Source: Croceicoccus sp.
Lineage (GTDB): Bacteria; Pseudomonadota; Alphaproteobacteria; Sphingomonadales; Sphingomonadaceae
Reading direction: 5' to 3'
DNA length: 12,511 bases
NCBI GenBank assembly: GCA_029936705.1
Contig: JAPYSD010000043.1
Span: forward strand, 1-12,511
The translations under genes and the position numbers were made by a program. Shown piece by piece: positions 6,835 through 12,511 of this stretch. Each line of letters opens with the position of its first letter. Within the stretch, counting starts at the first letter, position 1. The notes under the pieces are model-generated. The model did no database searches. It was not told where the DNA came from and worked only from the letters and a program-made list of their open reading frames with translations.

Positions 6835-8585
6835 CAGGCAATGGCGACCAGGCGCGGCACGGGACGGCCGACATGGTCGAAGGCGTCCTGCAGATCCGTC
6901 CGCTCGAGCGCCTCTCCGATGATCATCACCCGCGCGGTCTCGTCCTCGCGCGGGGCATGGGCGGCGATGCTGACGCGCCCGCCGGCAATGTCGAATTTCA
7001 GCCATCCGGCCGAACCGGGCACGACGCCCTTCAACCGGACGACGCGGCCATGGGCCCCGGCGGCAATCCGCTCCAGCAGCGGGCGCAGCACGGCAGGGGG
7101 CAGCGGGGCATCCAGCGTCATGCTGAAATTTTCGAAGCCCAGCGCTTCCCTGGCATGGGAATGGCCGTGGTCATGCTGGTGATCGTGGCCATGGTCATGG
7201 TCGTCGTGGTGATGCGCGTTGGCGCTGCGCACCAGCACCGGGGCGGCGGGCAGGCTCGCGTCGGTCAGCTTGCCGTGGCGAGCGGTGAAGACGCTGGCAT
7301 CGGGATTCAGCCCCGCCAGCGTGTCGATCACCGCGGCCAGTTCCTCGCCGGCGACAAGGTCGGTCTTGTTGACGATGAAGGCGGGTGCGATGCGTGCCTG
7401 CACTTCGAAATGATCGCGCAGCCGCGCGTAATCGGCCAGAAAGGCAGAGGCGTCGATCACAGTCCACAGCCGCGTCTCGCGCACGTGCGGCTTGATTTCC
7501 GGGGTTTCCAGCACGCCGACCAGCGCGGCGATGTCGGCCACGCCCGAAGGCTCTATTAGTACGCGGTCGGGATGCATTTCCTGCAGCACCTTGCGCAGCC
7601 GCGTGGTCACGTCGCCGCGCAGCGAGCAGCAGATGCAGCCATTGGGAAGCTCGACCACGTCGGAGCCGTTGCCCGACAGAAGCCCGGCATCGATGCCCAG
7701 CTCGCCGAAATCGTTGACCAGCACCACGGTCTTTTCGGCAGGGTCAGCCTCTTGCAGCAGCCTTTTCAGGAAGGTCGTTTTGCCCGCGCCCAGGAAGCCG
7801 ACCACGATTTCCGCCACGAATGGCCGGATCTCGCCGCGCGACTTCAGGCCCGGGCTCCACAAAGTGCCCGCTGGCATGGGCAGAACCAGCATCCAGTGCT
7901 CCAGGATCGCCAGCGCCATCATCGCGGTCAGGAAGGAATAGCCCGCCTGTTCAGCGGGCGCGTCGGACGCAAAGGCAGCCTGCGCCAGCCACACGGTGAT
8001 CACGGTCGAAATCGTGACCGAGAACGGGAACAGCAGGTTCATCGCCTTCTTGTTGAGGAAGCCCTTGATGAAGGCGAGATGCTCGGGAATGAACTCCTCA
8101 TTCAGATTGCGCACGCCCAGGAACACGTTGAGCTTGGCCGACTGGTGCATCCACCACAGGATCATGAAGGTCCATGTGCCGATCTGGTTCGGCTGCCCCC
8201 ACGTCAGCGCGACCACCACCACGGCGGAGGCGATGATCGCCAGCTCGTGATAGAGGCTGGTCTGGATTGCGTGGCCGAAGTGGCGCCAGCCCTTGCAGTC
8301 GGGCGGGCAGGGGGTTTTGCGCGGCCCCGTGACGATGCCCATGTAGAAGCTGACTTCCTGCCAGCCCCACGCCAGCAGGCCGAAGGTAAAAGCCAGGTAC
8401 GCGCCTGTCAGCGAGACGTCGCCCGCAGTCGCCCACAGGCCGTAGAGGCTTGCCGCCATGACCACGCTGGCCCCGGCAAAGCTGTACTTGAACGTCTCGG
8501 GCTTCAGCCCGTCGAGATAGATGATGAGCACGGTCGAGGCCCACCAGATGACAAGGGCGGCGATCATGGCGAGGGCGATGGTCAT
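6834..8585 (-). CDS. puhE: PuhE assembly protein fused to a COG0523/CobW-type GTPase
   Basis: One uninterrupted 583-residue frame encodes two proteins normally seen apart. Residues 1 to about 250 are PuhE, a polytopic factor of RC-LH1 assembly, with about seven hydrophobic spans (roughly 4-23, 37-53, 60-80, 112-131, 136-155, 183-203, 215-237). Family stretches include GWQEVSFYMG and WWMHQSAKLNVFLG. After a short linker (LWSPGLKSRGEIRP) comes a full G3E GTPase: Walker A GFLGAGKTT (263-271), the metal-binding CxCC motif (Cys317, Cys319, Cys320), NKTD (406-409), a loop with 11 His and 5 Asp in 20 residues (458-477), and a CobW C-terminal domain to 583. Such GTPases insert or deliver metals (Zn, Co, Fe, Ni). 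No stop or ATG start separates the halves; an internal GTG near residue 257 lacks a clear Shine-Dalgarno. AAGGA sits 5 bases before ATG 8585. The metal served is unknown; iron for AcsF or the reaction centre is only a guess. Confidence 0.88.
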   Translation of the reverse strand: MTIALAMIAALVIWWASTVLIIYLDGLKPETFKYSFAGASVVMAASLYGLWATAGDVSLTGAYLAFTFGLLAWGWQEVSFYMGIVTGPRKTPCPPDCKGWRHFGHAIQTSLYHELAIIASAVVVVALTWGQPNQIGTWTFMILWWMHQSAKLNVFLGVRNLNEEFIPEHLAFIKGFLNKKAMNLLFPFSVTISTVITVWLAQAAFASDAPAEQAGYSFLTAMMALAILEHWMLVLPMPAGTLWSPGLKSRGEIRPFVAEIVVGFLGAGKTTFLKRLLQEADPAEKTVVLVNDFGELGIDAGLLSGNGSDVVELPNGCICCSLRGDVTTRLRKVLQEMHPDRVLIEPSGVADIAALVGVLETPEIKPHVRETRLWTVIDASAFLADYARLRDHFEVQARIAPAFIVNKTDLVAGEELAAVIDTLAGLNPDASVFTARHGKLTDASLPAAPVLVRSANAHHHDDHDHGHDHQHDHGHSHAREALGFENFSMTLDAPLPPAVLRPLLERIAAGAHGRVVRLKGVVPGSAGWLKFDIAGGRVSIAAHAPREDETARVMIIGEALERTDLQDAFDHVGRPVPRLVAIA

Positions 8586-8605
8586 GGCGATCCTTCCCGA
8601 TACGC

Positions 8606-9688
8606 TCAGTAGGCGGGGTTGAGGCGGATGTCGGCGGGCAGCGTGTTGGGCTGCGGCTTCATGAAATACAGCCTGGCGAAGATCGCACCGGCGCGTGCGC
8701 GCAGGCCCAGCTTGCGCAGCGGCCCCGCGGTCTTCATCGCGACATGGACGCGGCGCAGATCCTCCAGCCCCTTGCGGAAGCGCGGATCATCGATGTCCGG
8801 CTGGCCCGGGAAGACCTGCCGCGAGATGGCGTTGGTCTTGCGAAACACCTCGATGCCGTATTCGGTGGGGTCCATGCCCAGCGCTTGGAAAAAGGCGGGC
8901 CGGTCATGGTCGCGCACGTACATCGTGGCATAGACGGCAAGCTGGAAGAAGCGGATCCAGTAGCGGTTGCGGCCCGACGTCAGCTTCGGGTCCGCGCGCA
9001 TCAGCAGGGCGAACGCCTCGCCGTGGCGGAACTCGTCGTTGCACCATTGTTCGAACCAGTTGAAGATCGGGTGGAAACAGCGTTCCGGGTTCCGCTGCAA
9101 ATGGCGGTAGATCGTGATGTAGCGTGCGTAACCGATCTTCTCGGACAGGTAGGTCGCGTAGAAGATGAACTTTTGCTTGAAGAAGGTGTATTGCTTCTCG
9201 CGCGTCAGGAAGCCCAGGTCGACGCCCAGGCCAAAGTCCTTCAGCGCATCGTTGATAAAGCCCGCATGCCGGCTTTCGTCCCGCGCCATGTAGCGGAACA
9301 GGCGGCAGATGTCGGGATTGGTGCCGCGGCGCTTCATCTCGGCATAGAGCACGCAGCCCGAGAATTCGGCGGTGAGCGAGCTGACGAGGAAGTCGACCAG
9401 CCCTTCCGCCAGTTCGGGCGGCAACTGGTCCAGCGGGCGCGCGTTCCAGTCGGCGATGCCGTTCTCGGGCTGGAAGTGGCGCTTGTTGCCGTCCTCCTCC
9501 AACTCGTCCAGCAGCCGGTCCCATTCCGCGCGCACGGGGGTCACGTCGGTCGCGTCAAGCGCGTCGAAATCGGTCGTGTAGAAACGCGGGTTGAGCAGCG
9601 TGTTGACCTGCGCCATGCGCGTCGTCTGACTGGGCGTGGGGGTCGCGGCCTTGCCGGGATGGCGGTCGATGCTGGCGTGGGCGTTCAT
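8606..9688 (-). CDS. acsF: Aerobic Mg-protoporphyrin IX monomethyl ester (oxidative) cyclase
   Basis: The 360-residue membrane-associated di-iron enzyme forms the isocyclic E ring of bacteriochlorophyll using O2. The iron-binding motifs are clear: Glu108 in LTAEFSG, DESRH at 137-141 and DEFRH at 218-222. The stretches NTLLNPRFYTTDF and PENGIADWNARPL are typical of AcsF. The start at 9688 is supported by GGAG (9699-9696), 7 bases upstream. It overlaps the puhD stop as ATGA (9688-9685). Its presence shows that pigment can be made under air, which fits an aerobic phototroph. No bchE (anaerobic cyclase) is seen in this window. The puhE fusion starts 20 bases after its stop. Confidence 0.97.
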   Translation of the reverse strand: MNAHASIDRHPGKAATPTPSQTTRMAQVNTLLNPRFYTTDFDALDATDVTPVRAEWDRLLDELEEDGNKRHFQPENGIADWNARPLDQLPPELAEGLVDFLVSSLTAEFSGCVLYAEMKRRGTNPDICRLFRYMARDESRHAGFINDALKDFGLGVDLGFLTREKQYTFFKQKFIFYATYLSEKIGYARYITIYRHLQRNPERCFHPIFNWFEQWCNDEFRHGEAFALLMRADPKLTSGRNRYWIRFFQLAVYATMYVRDHDRPAFFQALGMDPTEYGIEVFRKTNAISRQVFPGQPDIDDPRFRKGLEDLRRVHVAMKTAGPLRKLGLRARAGAIFARLYFMKPQPNTLPADIRLNPAY

Positions 9689-9966
9689 GCGGGTTCTCCA
9701 TCGAAGCCGACTTCGTAAAGCTGGGTCAGCTGCCATTGCCGGACATGGCGCGCCCAAAATCCGCGCAGGGGGCCAGCGCGGCGGACGGTGGCGCTGCGCC
9801 GCTCGCTCAGCATCTGGCCGAACGGGACGGCGATGGGGCGGCCATGCACGATCACGCGGTCGCCGGGGAAAAGCGGGACATCGCCGTCCAGCCGGACATG
9901 CGCGCCCAGTTCCTCGAAGCGGTTGACGACTTCGACGGTGCAGCCGATGCAAAGCGTGCGGCTCAT
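9685..9966 (-). CDS. puhD: Small conserved photosynthetic assembly protein (PuhD-like)
   Basis: This 93-residue soluble-looking protein lies between puhC and acsF, where a short conserved gene is normally found in puh operons. It has no membrane span. Near the N-terminus it carries a CxxC pair (Cys6 and Cys9, LCIGC). A region resembling a small beta-barrel follows (DGDVPLFPGDRVIVHG) and then a basic C-terminal half. The biochemical role of PuhD is unknown to me. The CxxC might bind metal or act in redox chemistry, but that is inference. The start overlaps the puhC stop (ATGA 9966-9963), and GGGAG lies about 8 bases upstream. Confidence 0.78.
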   Translation of the reverse strand: MSRTLCIGCTVEVVNRFEELGAHVRLDGDVPLFPGDRVIVHGRPIAVPFGQMLSERRSATVRRAGPLRGFWARHVRQWQLTQLYEVGFDGEPA

Positions 9967-10493
9967 GGGCGGGCTCCCTTCAGAACCGTGTCGAAGGACA
10001 CGCCGTTCTCCGGCCCGAAAGCGGAAAGGCGCACGACTTGGCCCGTGGCATCGTCGATCAGCAGCCTTTGCCCGTCAGCCGTCTCGATCATGCGGATCGG
10101 GGTGGCGGGGTCGATCCCGGCGCTGGCCCGCTTCGACGCGATGCCGCGCAGGATCAGGCGCGGGAACACTTCCTCGCCCGCATCGGCCAGCACGATGCGC
10201 TGCCCGTCGCTGCGGCGCGCGACCAGCGGAGCGGGGTTGGGGTCGCCGATGTAACCCTCGCCGCTGGCGACGAAGCTGGTTTCAAGCACCGGGGAAAGCG
10301 CGCCTTCGCGGGTCAGGCCGGTTTCGGTGTAGCGCGCCACCAGGATGCTGACGATGGTAAAGGCGATCAGCGCAGCCGTCAGCCAGATAACCGGTTTCGG
10401 CACGTGGATCTGGTCATGGTCGTGGGTATGACCGCCGGGTCCGGAGGGCTCGCCGCCGGGGCCCGAATACTCGATGAAGCTGGCGCGGTTCAT
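9963..10493 (-). CDS. puhC: Photosynthetic complex assembly protein PuhC
   Basis: The 176-residue protein has a cytoplasmic-type N-terminus rich in Gly, Pro and His (HTHDHDQIH, residues 22-30). One membrane span follows at about 34-53 (PVIWLTAALIAFTIVSILVA), then a periplasmic domain of about 120 residues containing DGQRIVLADAG and DDATGQVVR. In Rhodobacter, PuhC is needed for normal RC-LH1 levels and organisation; the molecular action is not settled. Both ends overlap neighbours by ATGA (start with the puhB stop at 10493-10490, stop with the puhD start at 9966-9963), so it is tightly coupled in the operon. Confidence 0.9.
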   Translation of the reverse strand: MNRASFIEYSGPGGEPSGPGGHTHDHDQIHVPKPVIWLTAALIAFTIVSILVARYTETGLTREGALSPVLETSFVASGEGYIGDPNPAPLVARRSDGQRIVLADAGEEVFPRLILRGIASKRASAGIDPATPIRMIETADGQRLLIDDATGQVVRLSAFGPENGVSFDTVLKGARP

Positions 10494-11152
10494 GCCGGCA
10501 CCGCCAGTCCGTGGCCCGTCACGGCCTCGCGCCGGCGCCCTCCGGCGTTGAAGGCGACCAGCGCTTCGCCGATCAGTTCGCAGACATATTCCGCATCGGG
10601 CACGGCGCGCAGGGCGGGCTGCGGCGGCATAAAATGCCAGGGGCGGGCGTGGGGCCACAGGTTGATGTAGTTGAGCCCGCCGACATCCTTGACGGCAAAG
10701 GCGATATCGCCCGCGCCCCTGAAACCGGGGCGGATGCGCGCATCGACCACGGCCGAAAGCGGTACGCTGATCGTGCGGTCATAGGCGACACCGATGTGCA
10801 GGATGATGCGCCGATTGGTCAGCGTGTAGCGAGTGGTGCGCGCCATCAACGCGCCCAGCAGTGCAAGGACCAGCGCACCGGCCCCGGCAAGCGGAAGGGC
10901 CAGCAGCGCCATCGCGAACGCCTGCCCTGCCGGCCATCCGCCCTGGACCGCCGCGGTGACGACGAAGGCCATGGCCAGCACGACATAGATCCCCAGCAGG
11001 CGAAAGCGGAATACCCGCGCGCCCAGCAGTTTGCGGTCGGGCCGGCCCTGCCACAGCATCCGTTCGCCCGCGGGAAGCGGGTGGGTAAGACCGGCCGCGC
11101 GTTCCGCATCGTTCAGTGCCTGCGTCTGGGGCGTGGGCAGGATCAGGGGCAT
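10490..11152 (-). CDS. puhB: Photosynthetic complex assembly protein PuhB
   Basis: The 220-residue protein matches PuhB in size and layout. A soluble N-terminus contains GERMLWQGRPD (29-39). Two membrane spans lie at about 52-70 and 80-104. A bacterial PH-like domain follows, with TRYTLTNRRIILHIG (107-121) and ISVPLSAVVDARIRPG. PuhB is an assembly factor for the reaction centre. The start at 11152 lies 2 bases beyond the puhA stop, with no strong Shine-Dalgarno, so translation probably depends on coupling from puhA. The last bases overlap the puhC start (ATGA). Confidence 0.92.
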   Translation of the reverse strand: MPLILPTPQTQALNDAERAAGLTHPLPAGERMLWQGRPDRKLLGARVFRFRLLGIYVVLAMAFVVTAAVQGGWPAGQAFAMALLALPLAGAGALVLALLGALMARTTRYTLTNRRIILHIGVAYDRTISVPLSAVVDARIRPGFRGAGDIAFAVKDVGGLNYINLWPHARPWHFMPPQPALRAVPDAEYVCELIGEALVAFNAGGRRREAVTGHGLAVPA

Positions 11153-11154
11153 GG

Positions 11155-12345
11155 TCACAGCCACGGTTCGGTCCCTTCGGCGGTCGCATAGAGATAGCCG
11201 CCGCCGAAATAGCCGCGGATCTGGTTCTCCTCGCGCGCGGTGACCATCGTGTCGGACTTGCGGCCCGGCACGTTGGCGAACTGCGCCGCGGTAATGGCAG
11301 AGGTGCGCGCGGTGCCGGCCCGTCCGTTGATGGCCAGGAACTCCATCGGCACCAGGACGTGGCCCTTGCGCGGCGGGGTAAGGCGTTCTTTTTCGTACTC
11401 GTCGCCGCCCTTGGCCTCGTCGGAATCGTGGCCGACTTCTTCCTCGGGCAGCGGTTCCTGCATCTCGCCAAGCTCGCCTTCGCCGGCGTGGTCGACCGGT
11501 GCGCCGTCGCCTTCCTTGCCGCCTTCGCTGCGCTGCGTACGTGCCGCGTCGCCAGCGGCGGGTGCATCGTCGCGGGCCACGATCCGGTCGACCTCGACGA
11601 TGTCCACGGTGCCTTCGGGCGTCTCGATATGCTCTTCGCGAACGATTACGCCGACCGTGCGTTCGCCATCGTCGTCGGCTTCGTGCGAACGGTCGTCGTC
11701 CTTGGGCTCGGCGACGGGATCGCTTACGACACGGTCCGACCAGATCTCGGGCGCCAGGCGGACTTCGAGGAAGCGGGCATGGTGTTCGGCAATGTCGATC
11801 CAGATGTCGACGACCTCGCCCGCCGGGTTCTTGTCGCAGCCCAGCATCGTGAAGCCGCGCGGATCGGCGTCGCCCTTGGCCACGCGGTAGCCATGTCCCC
11901 AGCGCATGGGCCGGAAGATCGGCTCGCCATCGAAGCTGAGGTCGGGCTCGTCCACCTTGGGCATCCACGACCCGGGGCCCATGCCCGACAGCATCGGATC
12001 GCCATTGGGAATGAACGGCATGCCCGGCCCGCCCGGAACGCGCCGCGCGTCGATGGGGATGCGTTCTTCCTCGCGCGGAGACCAGACCGGTTCGCGGCCA
12101 TGCGCCTGCAGGAACATCTTGGGTGCGGGCATCGGCGGAAAACCGACGATGTCGACCCGCGGACGCACGCGGTCACGCGGGTCCGGCTGCAGCGGATAGC
12201 CCTCGCGCTTGTCCTCCTGCCGCAGGTAATAGATCAGGCAGAGGAAGAAGAGGAAGAAGGCGATGACCAGGATCAGCGGCAGGTCGATACCCGCGACCAG
12301 TCCGCCGTCGGTGAAGGCTCCTGTTGGCATGCCGGGCTTTTCCAT
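11155..12345 (-). CDS. puhA: Photosynthetic reaction centre H subunit with a large acidic insertion
   Basis: PuhA caps the cytoplasmic side of the reaction centre and controls proton access to QB. The 396-residue product has one membrane span (about 21-40) ending in IYYLRQEDKREGYPL, the family hallmark. The cytoplasmic domain includes GHGYRVAKGDADPRGFTMLGCD (149-170, shown in part by its GDADPRG core), AGEVVDIWIDIAE (175-187), and the ending YFGGGYLYATAEGTEPWL (379-396). Typical PuhA is about 250-260 residues. The excess lies at roughly residues 200-326: an Asp/Glu-rich, low-complexity segment inserted between the LEVRLAPE and GHVLVPMEFL strands of the PRC-like barrel. The start at 12345 is set by GGAGA (12355-12351). 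An in-frame ATG at 12357 would add four residues but lacks a Shine-Dalgarno. Confidence 0.93.
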   Translation of the reverse strand: MEKPGMPTGAFTDGGLVAGIDLPLILVIAFFLFFLCLIYYLRQEDKREGYPLQPDPRDRVRPRVDIVGFPPMPAPKMFLQAHGREPVWSPREEERIPIDARRVPGGPGMPFIPNGDPMLSGMGPGSWMPKVDEPDLSFDGEPIFRPMRWGHGYRVAKGDADPRGFTMLGCDKNPAGEVVDIWIDIAEHHARFLEVRLAPEIWSDRVVSDPVAEPKDDDRSHEADDDGERTVGVIVREEHIETPEGTVDIVEVDRIVARDDAPAAGDAARTQRSEGGKEGDGAPVDHAGEGELGEMQEPLPEEEVGHDSDEAKGGDEYEKERLTPPRKGHVLVPMEFLAINGRAGTARTSAITAAQFANVPGRKSDTMVTAREENQIRGYFGGGYLYATAEGTEPWL

Positions 12346-12350
12346 CACGT

Positions 12351-12355
12351 TCTCC
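12351..12355 (-). promoter_or_regulatory. Shine-Dalgarno site deciding the puhA start
   Basis: The minus strand reads GGAGA 5 bases before ATG 12345. The competing ATG at 12357 sits within this site and has no purine-rich sequence ahead of it, so 12345 is preferred. Confidence 0.6.
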
Positions 12356-12367
12356 ATTACACGGAAT

Positions 12368-12511
12368 CTAGAGGGGCATGTCGCGCAGAACCGGCGCGGC
12401 AGAAGGGGCGGGGGCGTTGTCCGGGCCGGACACGCGGCGGGCCAGCGGGCCAAGCGCGACCAATGCCGCGAACAGCAGGCCGATCTCGACATGGTAGACG
12501 ATGGCGTAGGG
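12368..12511 (-). CDS. lhaA: PucC-family LH1 assembly protein LhaA, C-terminal end (partial)
   Basis: The last 47 codons are present, ending at TAG (12370-12368). The translation opens PYAIVYHVEIGLLFAALVALGPL, the final transmembrane helix of PucC/LhaA family proteins (shown here by its YAIVYHVEIGLLFAALV core). A Pro/Ala-rich tail ending VLRDMPL follows. LhaA is a multi-span membrane protein that aids LH1 assembly and bacteriochlorophyll delivery. It normally sits directly upstream of puhA, as here, with 22 bases between stop and start. The rest of the gene lies beyond the window edge. Confidence 0.88.
   Translation of the reverse strand, partial: PYAIVYHVEIGLLFAALVALGPLARRVSGPDNAPAPSAAPVLRDMPL

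Noticed and set aside
7797..7870. Splitting the PuhE-GTPase frame into two genes using an internal GTG near PuhE residue 257.
   Set aside because: There is no stop codon for the PuhE half and no convincing Shine-Dalgarno before the GTG, so the sequence supports one polypeptide.
7572..8612. A 346-codon plus-strand open frame opposite the PuhE-GTPase gene.
   Set aside because: It is a shadow of the fusion gene; the His- and Gln-rich translation has no domain.
10490..11968. Extending puhB upstream into an open frame that overlaps puhA.
   Set aside because: The upstream part is Arg-rich shadow of puhA. Family-like sequence begins at MPLILPT (11152), right after the puhA stop.

Overview
The window is a piece of a photosynthesis gene cluster from a purple, bacteriochlorophyll a-type alphaproteobacterium. 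The gene set (bchYZ, puf, puh, acsF, hemA, lhaA), the high G+C content and the presence of the oxygen-dependent cyclase AcsF fit an aerobic anoxygenic phototroph. The order lhaA-puhA-puhB-puhC-puhD-acsF-puhE-hemA is one I associate with Sphingomonadales (Erythrobacter/Porphyrobacter-like). The exact genus is an inference and is not proven here.

Left half, plus strand (1-5434): the 3' end of bchY, then bchZ, a small pufQ-like gene, pufB and pufA (LH1 beta and alpha), pufL and pufM (reaction centre), and pufC (tetraheme cytochrome). This is the usual bchCXYZ-puf superoperon. Most genes have clear Shine-Dalgarno sites; bchY/bchZ and pufM/pufC overlap. A strong 11-bp hairpin sits between pufA and pufL, and a textbook rho-independent terminator follows pufC. 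The main anomaly is an in-frame amber codon (TAG, 492-494) at codon 125 of bchZ. The rest of the reading frame and its conserved sequence are intact.

Right half, minus strand (12511 down to 5600): the 3' end of lhaA, then puhA, puhB, puhC, puhD, acsF, puhE and hemA, tightly packed with ATGA overlaps at puhB/puhC, puhC/puhD and puhD/acsF. The two operons converge, with only 165 bp between pufC and hemA. That gap holds the puf terminator and a weaker candidate terminator for the puh-hemA operon.

Together the genes make and assemble the RC-LH1 complex. HemA makes 5-aminolevulinate, AcsF closes the isocyclic ring, and BchYZ (chlorophyllide a oxidoreductase) converts chlorin to bacteriochlorin. 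PufBALMC and PuhA are structural subunits; PuhB-E and LhaA are assembly factors. The most novel feature is that PuhE is fused in frame to a complete COG0523/CobW-type GTPase with a metal-binding His/Asp loop. This would place a putative metallochaperone on a membrane assembly factor, between the di-iron enzyme AcsF and HemA. PuhA also carries an acidic insertion of roughly 125 residues in its cytoplasmic domain. No tRNA, rRNA, CRISPR, insertion sequence or phage feature was seen, and no gene-free stretch exceeds about 165 bp.
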